Origin: a virus
Reading direction: 5' to 3' (one strand)
Length of the DNA stretch: 58,918 nucleotides
IMG/VR virus record: IMGVR_UViG_3300046167_000387
Span: 1 to 58,918 of that record
The notes below the pieces were generated by a model, which was not told where the DNA came from, did no database searches, and worked only from the letters and a program-made list of their open reading frames with translations. Shown here piece after piece: positions 43,437-52,119 of this stretch (its first letter is position 1; every line of letters starts with the position of its first letter). A program made the translations under genes and the position numbers.

Positions 43437-45161
43437 TTAGCCATCACAAGCTAAACAATCTTCATTCATAGCGTTAGCTGCAATGTCTCCACGTAAAACA
43501 CTTTCAGTTCTAGTGTAATATAAAGTTTTAACACCTTTTTTCCAAGCATCGAAATGAACTTTGTTCAACCACTTTGGAGTGGCTTCGGATGGAAAAGCTA
43601 GGTTTAAGCTTACGGCTTGATCTATGTACTGTTGACGTATTCCAGCTTGATTAACTAACTCTAGCTGATTGATCTCCTTAAACGTTTTAAAAACGTCTTT
43701 AATAAGCACATCGTGATCTCCAATTAGTACATTTTCAAGTTCATCAATACCTTGTATAGATCCACCATCTTCTAATATCTTATTCCATATTTTAGAAGTA
43801 TTAAGATTTATATCTTCAAGAGCTTTTTCTAATGTAGGATTTTTCCTAATAAAAGTACCATTAGCCCCTTGCTCTGTAAACACGTTAGCTGCCCAAGGTT
43901 CTATTCCTGGTGAAACATTCCCACTAAGCTTACTATTAGATACAGTGGGAGCAACAGCACGCAAGTGAGTATTACGCATACCAGTACCAGCACACCACAA
44001 AGGCTCACCATAATCTTCAGCAAGAGCCATAGAAGCCCTTTCACTCTCAATTTTAATTTGCGAAAATATTTTCCTAGTCGCAAACTGAGAAAGTAAACCT
44101 TCGAAAGAAATACCTCTGTCTTGGAGATACGTATGCCATCCGAGGACTCCCAGACCCAAAGCCCGTCCTTTTTGCGCGGACCTAATACTATTCTCAAATC
44201 CCCGTAAACCTTTTGCTCTCTGAATAAATTCTTCCATAACTCCGTCAAGAAAGTAAATAGAGTCATATATAAGGTTAGTGTCTTTCCATTCTTCATACTT
44301 TGCTAAATTTAATGATGATAAACAACATACAAAACTGTGTGTCTCATCGGTGTGTAATGCTATTTCGCTACATATATTAGTCATATGTACTTTTAATCCG
44401 TTTTCTTTATATGCTTTTGGATTTGCCTTGTTAACATTCCCTTTAAACATAATATACGGTTCTCCAGTTGCTTTTCGTTTTCTAAGAAGTTTACTCCATC
44501 TAGATCGAGCATTCTTATCTCCTTGTTCAAGGCGTCGCATAAACTTATCACCCACAACTGCACACTGATGTAGATTAAGCGATTGTCTGTTGACATCTCC
44601 TTTAGGTTCTCTAATTTCAAGCCACTCTTCAAAGTCATCGTGTTCAATGTTGATGTTAACCGATGCAGCTCCTCGTCTGACTGATCCTTGATTAGTCGCG
44701 AGTATTGTGCTATCATAGATTTTGCAAAAAGGGACAACTCCGTCTGATGTTCCATTACCTGTAATTTTAGCGCCAGCGGGTCTAATTTGATTTATTCCGA
44801 TACCCACTCCACCTCCGTGCTTAGCGAGTAGCATCATTTCTAGATTTTTTTGACCGATATCTTGTATGCTATCAGCGACATCAATACCGAAGCAGCTAAT
44901 AGGTAAGCCACGATCGGTCCCTGTGTTACTAAGAACCGGACTAGCAAGACATAGCCAACCGTTCCAAATATAATTAAAAAACGTTTCGGCCATTTCTGGT
45001 TTATCCAACCGCCTAGCAACTGCATTAGCGACCCTATAGTATGCTTCTTTAGGCGTCTCTCCGTTATATAAATATCCCCCGGATATTGTCTTCTTGTATA
45101 CGTCTGTATCACCCCACGTAGGGTAATCTTCTCCTTTAATCCAATTTTCATTCCAACTCAT
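43437..45161 (-). CDS. nrdA: Ribonucleotide reductase class I large subunit, 574 aa
   Basis: Converts NDPs to dNDPs for phage replication. Active-site Cys in LPISCFGID, NICSEI (N-x-C-x-E catalytic set near residue 262), the partner redox Cys in FVCCLSSLNL, radical-transfer Tyr pair in KTLYYTRTES, and a C-terminal CLACDG thiol relay. About 190 residues shorter than E. coli NrdA: the N-terminal ATP-cone is missing, so dATP feedback through that site is absent. It is the last gene of the minus operon with nrdB upstream. Confidence 0.95.
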   Translation of the reverse strand: MSWNENWIKGEDYPTWGDTDVYKKTISGGYLYNGETPKEAYYRVANAVARRLDKPEMAETFFNYIWNGWLCLASPVLSNTGTDRGLPISCFGIDVADSIQDIGQKNLEMMLLAKHGGGVGIGINQIRPAGAKITGNGTSDGVVPFCKIYDSTILATNQGSVRRGAASVNINIEHDDFEEWLEIREPKGDVNRQSLNLHQCAVVGDKFMRRLEQGDKNARSRWSKLLRKRKATGEPYIMFKGNVNKANPKAYKENGLKVHMTNICSEIALHTDETHSFVCCLSSLNLAKYEEWKDTNLIYDSIYFLDGVMEEFIQRAKGLRGFENSIRSAQKGRALGLGVLGWHTYLQDRGISFEGLLSQFATRKIFSQIKIESERASMALAEDYGEPLWCAGTGMRNTHLRAVAPTVSNSKLSGNVSPGIEPWAANVFTEQGANGTFIRKNPTLEKALEDINLNTSKIWNKILEDGGSIQGIDELENVLIGDHDVLIKDVFKTFKEINQLELVNQAGIRQQYIDQAVSLNLAFPSEATPKWLNKVHFDAWKKGVKTLYYTRTESVLRGDIAANAMNEDCLACDG

Positions 45162-45440
45162 TTACGTTAAATATAGTATTATGTAAGCTATTGCTACGTT
45201 TAAATTAACTGCGACTAAATTCCATTGCTTAGCCACAAACACTTGGGGTATTGATATTACACCTGCTATTACATATGTAATCATACCTATTTTATCGGGT
45301 AGTAAATGAGGACTCATCATCATAAATGAAGTCCCCATGTATCCTAGTCTACTCGAAAGTCTTTCCACTGGTGTCAGCTTCTTCTGCCTTACCAGATTCT
45401 GCAACCACTTTTTCTTTAAGTTTTTCGATAGCTTGCTCAT
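45162..45440 (-). CDS. Small membrane protein in the RNR operon, 92 aa
   Basis: Basic N-terminus, then RLGYMGTSFMMMSPHLLPDK, a hydrophobic helix (ITYVIAGVISIPQVFVAKQW) and another (LNVAIAYIILYL). The PQxxxAKQWN segment gives it a PQ-loop flavour. It abuts nrdA and its 5' end overlaps the coiled-coil gene by 92 bases in another frame. Conserved in marine phages (memory); function unknown. Confidence 0.65.
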   Translation of the reverse strand: MSKLSKNLKKKWLQNLVRQKKLTPVERLSSRLGYMGTSFMMMSPHLLPDKIGMITYVIAGVISIPQVFVAKQWNLVAVNLNVAIAYIILYLT

Positions 45441-45588
45441 AGCCTTCCATATTTTTAATTGTTTCTAATGTACCTATTGATAGATCTTTTAAATAAGATA
45501 ATTCATTTATCATTTGCTGAATAACATTGGTTGTTGCAGCCATACGTTTTTCTAAATTATCTACTCTACTCTGTTTCTGTCCGTTCAT
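45349..45588 (-). CDS. Coiled-coil protein, 79 aa
   Basis: MNGQKQSRVDNLEKRMAATT..., heptad-like to about residue 60, then an acidic tail. It overlaps the following membrane-protein gene by 92 bases out of frame; both frames look coding, so this is probably a genuine long overlap. Function not recognised. Confidence 0.6.
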   Translation of the reverse strand: MNGQKQSRVDNLEKRMAATTNVIQQMINELSYLKDLSIGTLETIKNMEGYEQAIEKLKEKVVAESGKAEEADTSGKTFE

Positions 45589-45626
45589 ATAATTGTTTTT
45601 CTATTTCTTTTTGTGTTATATCTAAA

Positions 45627-46595
45627 TCACCAAATGTCCTCAAAGTTCTCTCCCTCGCTAGCTTTCGAATAATCCGTTGGCCTAAGTGCGAAAAAATCAG
45701 TATGAGTGACCCCGCCGGTAAGATGATAGAACCAATCAAGATTAGCCGCTGCCTTCTCGTCATAAGCGAAATAATTTCCAAGGTCGACGTAACCGAGTTC
45801 CACAAGTTTTTCATTTGTTCTCTTTTTTATAAAATGCTTTAGATCGTTAGCTGATATTCCTTCTATATCACCCATCTCAAACATTTTGTTAATATAATTT
45901 GTTTCTAAGGAAACCATTGTTTCTGCAGCTTTTATTATATCTTCTCGACATAAATGCAGTAGTTGATCATCTTCTTCGCACATATGACGAAATAATTGAC
46001 AACCCATTTTGCTGTGTAAAGATTCATCTCTTACTGACCACTTCATTTGTTGCCCAATACCTTTAAGCAGGTTTCTAAGCTGAAAAGAATAAAGTACCGC
46101 AAAAGCAGAATATAAAGAAACCCCTTCGGCAAATGCAGAAAAAACAGCAAGAGACTTAGCGATACCAGTTCTACTGTTGCCAGTATAAGATACAAGATTA
46201 TCAAATCTTTCCGCTGTAGCAGGCTCATGTAAAAACGCCTCATAATCTTCTAGTTTTAATGTTTCGTTTAAATAACTATATGCAACTGCATGTATTGTTT
46301 CTTGCGAACCAAACATCATTGCCATTTGCTGTATTTCGTGTTTAGGAAACCACGATACGACGTTCTGGGTCCAGTAATCTGAAACGGCACATTCGGTTTG
46401 CGCGAATCCAAGAAGTATGTTCCCAACAAGGTTTTTTTCTTTTTCATCTAATTTTTCTTTCCAATCTTTAATATCGCCTTGCATTGAGATTTCTGTGTGT
46501 AACCAAAATGCTTGAGCTTGTTTTAACCAGCCTTCTGTGTAGTACTCAGGGTACTCAAAAGGTTTATATGCTATTCTTTCATCGAATAATCCCAT
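45627..46595 (-). CDS. nrdB: Ribonucleotide reductase class I small subunit, 322 aa
   Basis: Di-iron radical subunit. Ligands Glu in QTECAVSDYW, Glu/His and radical Tyr in SQETIHAVAYSYLN (E-x-x-H-x-x-x-Y), Glu in FAEGVSLYS, and Glu/His in RDESLHSKMG. The C-terminal tail GENFEDIW would dock to NrdA. Encoded upstream of nrdA on the same strand. Confidence 0.95.
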   Translation of the reverse strand: MGLFDERIAYKPFEYPEYYTEGWLKQAQAFWLHTEISMQGDIKDWKEKLDEKEKNLVGNILLGFAQTECAVSDYWTQNVVSWFPKHEIQQMAMMFGSQETIHAVAYSYLNETLKLEDYEAFLHEPATAERFDNLVSYTGNSRTGIAKSLAVFSAFAEGVSLYSAFAVLYSFQLRNLLKGIGQQMKWSVRDESLHSKMGCQLFRHMCEEDDQLLHLCREDIIKAAETMVSLETNYINKMFEMGDIEGISANDLKHFIKKRTNEKLVELGYVDLGNYFAYDEKAAANLDWFYHLTGGVTHTDFFALRPTDYSKASEGENFEDIW

Positions 46596-46596
46596 A

Positions 46597-46761
46597 TTAC
46601 TGTATCATAAATTTAATAGTTGATAATTCATTTTCCCAGGCGCTTATATAAGCTACCATATCTTTTTTAGAAGTCTTTAAGGACACTTGTTTTATTTCTG
46701 ATAGTACATTATCTAAAAATAAATTTATTACCTCAAACTTCATTCTAACTTCGTCATCCAT
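46597..46761 (-). CDS. Hypothetical protein, 54 aa
   Basis: MDDEVRMKFEVINLFLDNVL..., an amphipathic helical protein ending KFMIQ, stopping 1 base before the nrdB ATG. Overlaps the preceding gene by 8 bases. Unknown. Confidence 0.6.
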   Translation of the reverse strand: MDDEVRMKFEVINLFLDNVLSEIKQVSLKTSKKDMVAYISAWENELSTIKFMIQ

Positions 46762-46909
46762 AAATATAAAAAGCTATATCTATAAATGGTAAGTAAAGCA
46801 CATGGATATTTCTATCTTCTTGCTTATAGGTCCTAACACCGAACAATATACCGGGATACATACCGATTTCTATTGCCCATGCTTTTTTACTGTCATCTTG
46901 TTTGTCCAT
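46754..46909 (-). CDS. Small conserved phage protein, 51 aa
   Basis: MDKQDDSKKAWAIEIGMYPG then ILFGVRTYKQ and VLYLPFIDIAFYIYG. The AIEIGMxPGhLFGhRTY...HVLYhPFhDh pattern recurs in short phage proteins (memory). Overlaps both neighbours; part of the operon leading to nrdB-nrdA. Confidence 0.65.
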   Translation of the reverse strand: MDKQDDSKKAWAIEIGMYPGILFGVRTYKQEDRNIHVLYLPFIDIAFYIYG

Positions 46910-47075
46910 AACACTGTATATCGTATTTAGTTTGTAGTTCTTTTATATCTTTGTATTTAACTTTACCTTTAATTTCCCAACTCCATTTAACAAACTTATC
47001 AATCTGCCGCTCAGCGTATTTTTGTTTAGCTATCCTTTTTGCTTCTCTAGGATTAACCGTACCGTTTCGTCGCAT
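46893..47075 (-). CDS. Small basic protein, 60 aa
   Basis: MRRNGTVNPREAKRIAKQKY..., helical and cationic. Its C-terminal codons (LQTKYDI) come from a lone box-1 copy of the early promoter element (46938-46922). It overlaps the resolvase gene by 46 bases and the next gene by 17. Function unknown. Confidence 0.55.
   Translation of the reverse strand: MRRNGTVNPREAKRIAKQKYAERQIDKFVKWSWEIKGKVKYKDIKELQTKYDIQCYGQTR
46922..46938 (-). promoter_or_regulatory. Isolated box 1 of the early promoter element
   Basis: ACTACAAACTAAATACG on the minus strand matches box 1 but no GATAATATAA box follows 10 bp later. Probably a decayed or non-functional copy inside coding sequence. Confidence 0.45.
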
Positions 47076-47488
47076 TCTTTTTGGTTTTGAGGTTTGTATA
47101 ACGTGTGTCCAGGGAATTGTTTAGATACTAATAACTTAAACATTTTCCATCGCATCGGAAATGATTCATTTGCTCTACCTTTAGTTTCAATTATGAAATC
47201 ATCACCAATAAAATCGGGTGTATATTTAATAGGTAGTATTCTTTTACAACCTCTATTTTTGTAATCACCTTTACCATTAGCTTGTCTTTCATAAACTTCG
47301 TTTTCAAAATGGAAACCAGATAGCAGAACAAAAGTTTCTCCTTCGTACTTGGTTTTTATTTTAGCTTTTCTTAAAGCTATATACATATACTTTTCCAGCC
47401 CGGAAGCAAAGTCGATACCATCATATGATACCTTCTTCGCTCTCACTGGTCCGCGCTTGCCGCTTCTTCTTTTAAATTGTTTTTTCAT
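47030..47488 (-). CDS. T7 endonuclease I-like Holliday junction resolvase, 152 aa
   Basis: Resolves branched DNA before packaging. FASGLEKYMYIALRKAKIKT, then KYEGETF, YTPDFIGDDFIIETKGRANE: the E...YTPDF...ETKG catalytic set of T7 endonuclease I, a PD-(D/E)XK fold. The length matches T7 gp3 (149 aa). A basic N-terminal extension RRSGKRGPVR fits DNA binding. Confidence 0.75.
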   Translation of the reverse strand: MKKQFKRRSGKRGPVRAKKVSYDGIDFASGLEKYMYIALRKAKIKTKYEGETFVLLSGFHFENEVYERQANGKGDYKNRGCKRILPIKYTPDFIGDDFIIETKGRANESFPMRWKMFKLLVSKQFPGHTLYKPQNQKECDETVRLILEKQKG

Positions 47489-47863
47489 TTACTTTAGTAT
47501 TTCTTTATACTCTTCAGTAGCATCTACCAAAGCTTTAGCAGGATTACCTGGGCTTTTAATTTCTTCTGCAATAACTTCAATATCTCTTTCTGACATTTTT
47601 ACATAGTTTGAAATCTTATAAGGATCCATATCTTCTATCATTTTATCTTGCATGTCGTCTGTATAAGTTTCTTTAGCTTTTTGTAAGTATAATACAGCAT
47701 CCATAAGCTCTTCTTGTAAATGATTAAGCCACTCAAACATTCTTGATGGATCGTCTTGAAGTGTTACGCCATACTTAGCAAAGCCTACATCAGATCTTGA
47801 TACAAACTTGTCAACAACACGTTCAACAACCGGGTCTCTAAATTCTATTTGTTTTTTCTTCAT
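47489..47863 (-). CDS. MazG-like nucleotide pyrophosphohydrolase-type protein, 124 aa
   Basis: RSDVGFAKYGVTLQDDPSRM then FEWLNHLQEELMDAVLYLQK: the EExxDAxxYLxK helix is the metal-binding motif of MazG-like/dUTPase-type all-alpha NTP-PPases. Abuts the resolvase gene (stop 47489, resolvase ATG 47488). Likely nucleotide-pool or alarmone control. Confidence 0.6.
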   Translation of the reverse strand: MKKKQIEFRDPVVERVVDKFVSRSDVGFAKYGVTLQDDPSRMFEWLNHLQEELMDAVLYLQKAKETYTDDMQDKMIEDMDPYKISNYVKMSERDIEVIAEEIKSPGNPAKALVDATEEYKEILK

Positions 47864-47960
47864 TATGATTTGTATATTAATTTATGCGTTTATTAGGTTT
47901 ATGTACGTTTTTATATGCGTTATACACGGTTTTTGTATTTAACGTGTGTTTTTATGCACA
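47864..47960 (-). promoter_or_regulatory. 97-bp intergenic region with repeated GCATA/ACG segments
   Basis: On the minus strand short related units (GCATAAAAACACACG, GCATATAAAAACG, ACGCATAAATT) occur with helical spacing. It lacks the bipartite early element, so the genes from 47863 downward may use a different promoter located here. Confidence 0.35.
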
Positions 47961-48719
47961 TTATAATGTTTGTTTTACAAACGTTCCGTTAATCATTTTA
48001 CCTTTACGCTGTGCTATTACTTTGTAAGCTGAATCAATACAGTCTTCTACATTAAGATTTTCTAAAGCAGCTAAGTTTGTTAATACAACTATCATATCAC
48101 CAATAGCATCGATAACTTCTGGTTTATCTTTATTAAGTAATGCTTTAGCTAGTTCTCCAGCTTCTTCCATTAGTTTAACATATTGAGTATTAGAATCACC
48201 TTTGTCATATATACCTCTAACGTGAGCCCACTGTCTTATTAATTCAAATCTAGATGCTGCATCAGCTGGTAAATCAGAAAATGAATTAGCAAAAGCTTTG
48301 TTATATACATAACATCGGTTAGCATCGTACATAGACGTTCTAGCGTTAGACAATATCCACTGTATAGTTTTTTTAGTAATTTTAAAATTACCGTGTGATG
48401 TTTCCCAGCTTAAGTCTAAATTGTCCATTAATCTGCCTTTCAGCTTATTTAATGGACACGGAAATGTTGAGGTCTGCTCTGTAGCGTTAATTTTCATTTT
48501 ATTGTTTTTATTAATTAAATTTTTATAAGATTGTCTGTCGACTTTATAGCCGTAAGACTTTTGAAGTTCTATTTCCATGTCAGACACATAATTAATGTCA
48601 TCGCTAGTAAGTAGAACCTCGTATTCGTCTGGTGCATAGCCTTGTTGCTCCGTAACTCTTTTATTAATATTACGTGTAACACCAATTTTCTTACCAGGAA
48701 TGTGGTAGATTGTATACAT
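47961..48719 (-). CDS. GIY-YIG-like and MazG domain fusion protein, 252 aa
   Basis: The N-terminus MYTIYHIPGKKIGVTRNINK, then RVTEQQGY...EVLLTS and a conserved Glu (ELQKSYGY) read as a GIY-YIG-type nuclease with a variant YxIYH...KIGVT motif (1-70). The C-terminus (about 170-252) is MazG: KLMEEAGELAKALLNKDKPE, then VIDAIGDMIVVLTNL, giving the EExxE...DxxxD metal set. The middle (80-165) is unassigned. A nuclease/NTP-PPase fusion is unusual outside phages. Confidence 0.65.
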   Translation of the reverse strand: MYTIYHIPGKKIGVTRNINKRVTEQQGYAPDEYEVLLTSDDINYVSDMEIELQKSYGYKVDRQSYKNLINKNNKMKINATEQTSTFPCPLNKLKGRLMDNLDLSWETSHGNFKITKKTIQWILSNARTSMYDANRCYVYNKAFANSFSDLPADAASRFELIRQWAHVRGIYDKGDSNTQYVKLMEEAGELAKALLNKDKPEVIDAIGDMIVVLTNLAALENLNVEDCIDSAYKVIAQRKGKMINGTFVKQTL

Positions 48720-48727
48720 ATTTATTT

Positions 48728-49564
48728 TTATTTACCAACACTTAGTTCCGCTTTTATAGCAGGTAAAGGATTGTAGTTATTTAATTTAATTTCACTTTTT
48801 TCTGGAATTATTAACTTACCATAGGCGTCCATCTTTTTAGATACTCTAACGCCTTCTTCTAATGTTACATTAGGCAAAGCTCGCTTTGGTCTATCAAAAT
48901 ATAGTTTAGCTTGATCTAAATGGTTATTATACAAATGACAATCACCTAACTGACCTATTAATTGACCGGCTTTTAAACCAGCACCTTTAGCTAACATTTC
49001 TAGTAGTAAACCATACATTGTAATATCGTAAGGTAAACCTAAAAATACATCAGCCGAACGTTGTTGCCACATTAAATCTATAACACCGTTGTTAATATAA
49101 ACTTGAAAAGCGTAATGACAAGGAGGCAAAGCCATATCTTTCACCTCATGTGGAGCCCACGCACTAACTATAAGACGTCTAGAGTCTGGATTAGTATTGA
49201 TGCTATACACAAGATTTTTAAGCTGATCTACGCCGTTAAAATCGCGCCATTGTTTTCCATACACAGGACCTAGTGTTTCATCAGTTCTACCCGAACGTTC
49301 ATAATCTGGTCGCCAATACTTAACGCCATTATCTTCTAAGTATTTTAAATCAGTTCTACCTTGTAATATCCAAAGCAATTCAGTTCTCGCGGCATTAAAG
49401 CTTATCTTTTTTCCTGTAAGAATAGGGAACCCCAAAGACATATCGTGTCTAATCGTTCTGCCAAAGACAGACTTCGTCCCAGTTCCTGTTCTATCTGCTT
49501 TATCCAATCCTCTTCTGAGAATCTCGTCAATGAGTTCTTTGTATTCATTTTCTATGTTTATCAT
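48728..49564 (-). CDS. thyA: Thymidylate synthase (ThyA type), 278 aa
   Basis: dUMP to dTMP using methylene-THF. DRTGTGTKSVFGRTIRHDM near the N-terminus, catalytic Cys in LPPCHYAFQVY, QRSADVFLGLPYDI, and GQLGDCHLYNNHLDQ (usual GDxHxYxNH). ATG 49564 (MINIENEYKELIDEIL) matches the family start; the ATG at 49654 lies inside the upstream gene. Confidence 0.95.
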   Translation of the reverse strand: MINIENEYKELIDEILRRGLDKADRTGTGTKSVFGRTIRHDMSLGFPILTGKKISFNAARTELLWILQGRTDLKYLEDNGVKYWRPDYERSGRTDETLGPVYGKQWRDFNGVDQLKNLVYSINTNPDSRRLIVSAWAPHEVKDMALPPCHYAFQVYINNGVIDLMWQQRSADVFLGLPYDITMYGLLLEMLAKGAGLKAGQLIGQLGDCHLYNNHLDQAKLYFDRPKRALPNVTLEEGVRVSKKMDAYGKLIIPEKSEIKLNNYNPLPAIKAELSVGK

Positions 49565-49793
49565 AATAGTATTTTGCGTATTCAAATATTTTTGTCCATA
49601 TTTCTGTTTTGCCATAAGTAATAGGGGTGGTGTTGACTTTTTCGTTGGTTTCAATAGTTATATACCAAGCTGTATCATTATGTGATTTTGGTCCTATTTT
49701 TATATTGTTTCTAATACACCAACGATAAGCTTCCCAAAGACTTTCATTAAATGGAACTTTACCCATATCACAACGTTTCTTTTTTACTCCCAT
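49545..49793 (-). CDS. Hypothetical protein, 82 aa
   Basis: MGVKKKRCDMGKVPFNESLW..., basic N-terminus with the central WYITIETNEKV and an aromatic C-terminus. Overlaps thyA by 20 bases and abuts the primase-helicase stop. Not recognised. Confidence 0.6.
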   Translation of the reverse strand: MGVKKKRCDMGKVPFNESLWEAYRWCIRNNIKIGPKSHNDTAWYITIETNEKVNTTPITYGKTEIWTKIFEYAKYYYDKHRK

Positions 49794-51506
49794 CTATGTT
49801 TCCCAAGGCATTGGCTCTCCATCTAAGTTAACAGGCTCATGAGGTAAAAAGCAACCAGACTTTGGCTCCCATTTAAAATGAGCTTCAGCTCCATTTTCAC
49901 CTAAGTTTTGAAACTTAACTTTAAGTACTTTACACTTAACAGTTTTATTTTCATAATCTCTATGAACTAATAACCCGTGATAAGAAGCATCGTACCATTC
50001 ACCACCACCTTTAATGTTATACATAGTTGGTTCTTCAATCTTACCGTCTTTGTCTTTATACATTTTAGTTGGGTGAGCAACAATAAACACTAATACATCA
50101 TACTTCTTAGCAAAGATTTCAATCTTGCTTAAGTACTCCATAGTATATCTATTAACATCTTCAGTCTTACAATCTACGTCTCTAACTTTATTAAATGGAT
50201 CAATAACTAGGCATTTAATACCTTTACGTTTAACTAACTCTGCCGCTTTCTTTAATACAGATTCTAAAGTATAACGTTCCATATCAATGTGAAAGTAATT
50301 ACTATTACAATGATCCGCTATTTGATTCCATCTATCGCCACCAATATCTTCTTTCGTTGGCATACCTTGCCAAGTCTTACGCATTAACTTATGAGCATGA
50401 AGATACGTTGGTACATTTTCTGGCGAAGCAAAAGCTGTTTTCCAACCATAGTTCGCATTATAGCCGACAACCATTTGATCGACAAAATCACTTTTACCGG
50501 AAGAAGGTATACCAGTGACAGTAATAAATTGACCGGTATAAGTTGAAAATATTTCATCAAAATTACTAAGCCCAACTTGAAATCCTTTTTTAAAGCCATT
50601 ACGAACAAAATCCGTAATCTCATCTTCGATGTCTCTGAAAGTAGTAACATTTTCGAGCGGTACCGGTTTTGCTCCTGTAATTCTTTCTGTAAGTTTATCT
50701 GCTCCATATTTTTGTAAGTATTCATTTGCATCTTTACAATCTTTAAAGGTTGTTAAAAAACAAACTTCAGATCCTAGTCTTCTTATTAGTTCTGTTTGTA
50801 ACGCTTGGCCTGCTTCATCTGAATCAACAGCTAGTATAATCTTTTCTTTATCTTCAAAGTAATCGATGCAACTATCTAAGTAATCTAGATTGTTAGAGTT
50901 AAGCGTCGCTCCATTTGGTACTGATATTGCATTTGTTATTCCAGCTTCGTGTAGTGCAAGCACATCCATTTCTCCTTCAACGATAACACAATATTCAAAA
51001 CCAACTGTGCTATCTATATTATAAAATACTTTCTCAGCACCTTTAAATAATTTAAAGTTCTTTCTTCCGTCTCGGTATTTAACATTAGTTAATTCACCGC
51101 CCATAAAATAGTTGAACTTTATTACATTCTCGGTTTTACCGGTCTGTGGCATCCATTCAGGACCCTCAGTAACTTTTAAATCACTGAGAGTCTGTTTGGA
51201 AATACCTCTTGTTTTAAACCATTCTTCAACTTTAGAACCAGGAGCTTGTATAGCAACAGGTTCAGGTTTCACATATACTTTTTCAGCTTTACCTTTACGC
51301 TTATAAGTATGTAGTTGAAAACTAGTATTACAATTGTGACAAGTACCGAGACCCCGTTCCCAATCATAAGAAGCGCATTTTGCTTTTTGATTTTTGGGTT
51401 TCCTTGTATGAGAACAAACAGGGCATGTACCCTGCTTTTTCCCTTCTTCAAGGCTATGCACATTGAATTCTTCAATCACAAATCCATTGATCTCTGTTGT
51501 CTGCAT
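49794..51506 (-). CDS. T7 gp4-like primase-helicase, 570 aa
   Basis: The N-terminal zinc ribbon (CPVCSHT, then CHNCNTSF) recognises template. TOPRIM primase core EYCVIVEGEMDVLALHEAG and IILAVDSDEAGQAL. RecA-type DnaB-like helicase with Walker A ITVTGIPSSGKSDFV (about 332-346) and Walker B IKCLVIDPFNKV, plus HPTKM (motif H4-like). Length matches T7 gp4 (566 aa). Coupled with SSB upstream. Main replication motor; no DNA polymerase gene was found in the window. Confidence 0.9.
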   Translation of the reverse strand: MQTTEINGFVIEEFNVHSLEEGKKQGTCPVCSHTRKPKNQKAKCASYDWERGLGTCHNCNTSFQLHTYKRKGKAEKVYVKPEPVAIQAPGSKVEEWFKTRGISKQTLSDLKVTEGPEWMPQTGKTENVIKFNYFMGGELTNVKYRDGRKNFKLFKGAEKVFYNIDSTVGFEYCVIVEGEMDVLALHEAGITNAISVPNGATLNSNNLDYLDSCIDYFEDKEKIILAVDSDEAGQALQTELIRRLGSEVCFLTTFKDCKDANEYLQKYGADKLTERITGAKPVPLENVTTFRDIEDEITDFVRNGFKKGFQVGLSNFDEIFSTYTGQFITVTGIPSSGKSDFVDQMVVGYNANYGWKTAFASPENVPTYLHAHKLMRKTWQGMPTKEDIGGDRWNQIADHCNSNYFHIDMERYTLESVLKKAAELVKRKGIKCLVIDPFNKVRDVDCKTEDVNRYTMEYLSKIEIFAKKYDVLVFIVAHPTKMYKDKDGKIEEPTMYNIKGGGEWYDASYHGLLVHRDYENKTVKCKVLKVKFQNLGENGAEAHFKWEPKSGCFLPHEPVNLDGEPMPWET

Positions 51507-51525
51507 TTAATTTAATTTAATTTAA

Positions 51526-51630
51526 TTATTCTCCGTCTAAGCACTCGGGACATATATCACAATAATCAAAGTCACACTTAGTCATGACTTCACCACACAT
51601 TTCACATTGATCACTAGAATGGTAAATCAT
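51526..51630 (-). CDS. 34-aa zinc-ribbon-like peptide
   Basis: ATG 51630 gives MIYHSSDQCEMCGEVMTKCD, then FDYCDICPECLDGE. Two CxxC pairs (CEMC, CDICPEC) suggest a small zinc knuckle. It overlaps the end of the SSB gene by 17 bases and precedes the primase-helicase. Normal spacing supports it as real. Confidence 0.6.
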   Translation of the reverse strand: MIYHSSDQCEMCGEVMTKCDFDYCDICPECLDGE

Positions 51631-51925
51631 CTGCTTGAGGCGCGATTGACTGAGCCGCTTGCTGAGGTTGCCCTTCTCTAGGAGCCGCTGCTACATTATC
51701 TCCATTTGTCCATACTACTTTAATGTTTCCTAAATAGACTTTAGCAACTTTAGCTTCACGCTCTTCTTTTGTTTGTTCTACTACTACTGGACCTTGATTA
51801 CCATAGTTATCAACCTCATCATTAATTGTGATTGTGATTGGTAAGTAAGATCCTTTTTTCCCTTTGTATATTTTATCCTTAGGGATCTCGTTTAGATTGA
51901 TGTTTGCTTTGATAATTGATGCCAT
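51614..51925 (-). CDS. Phage single-stranded DNA-binding protein, 103 aa
   Basis: A short OB-like body (FIKANIN-type start SIIKANINLNEIPKDKIYKG, then SYLPITITINDEVDNYGNQG, AKVYLGNIKVVWTNG), a Gln/Pro/Ala-rich linker, and an acidic tip ADDLPF, the protein-interaction tip of SSBs. Located between recombination and primase-helicase genes. Confidence 0.75.
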   Translation of the reverse strand: MASIIKANINLNEIPKDKIYKGKKGSYLPITITINDEVDNYGNQGPVVVEQTKEEREAKVAKVYLGNIKVVWTNGDNVAAAPREGQPQQAAQSIAPQADDLPF

Positions 51926-51927
51926 AA

Positions 51928-52095
51928 TTAGTACGCTGTTAATTGGTTAAACATTCTTGTTAATTGTTGTTTTGTTGCACCTGTAGTTCTTCTTAAATTG
52001 TCTACAGCTTTAACATGTGTTTGGTTTGTGTAGAAATTTTCAGGGCTTGTTTTTAATCCTGTTACACTACACGTTCTTTTTGTTGATTTTCTCAT
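51928..52095 (-). CDS. Small basic protein, 55 aa
   Basis: MRKSTKRTCSVTGLKTSPEN, then FYTNQTHVKAVDNLRRTTGA... to NQLTAY. CSVTGLKTSPENFYTN resembles a short Cys-containing recognition element; basic throughout. First gene after the promoter at 52120-52157 (24-base leader). Probably DNA associated (inference). Confidence 0.6.
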   Translation of the reverse strand: MRKSTKRTCSVTGLKTSPENFYTNQTHVKAVDNLRRTTGATKQQLTRMFNQLTAY

Positions 52096-52119
52096 AATTT
52101 AATTTGATTTAATTGTTAT

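Noticed and set aside
45566-45814. 82-aa minus frame overlapping the end of nrdB
   Set aside because: Three quarters of it lies inside nrdB in another frame. The remainder is a short gap, so it is best explained as a shadow.
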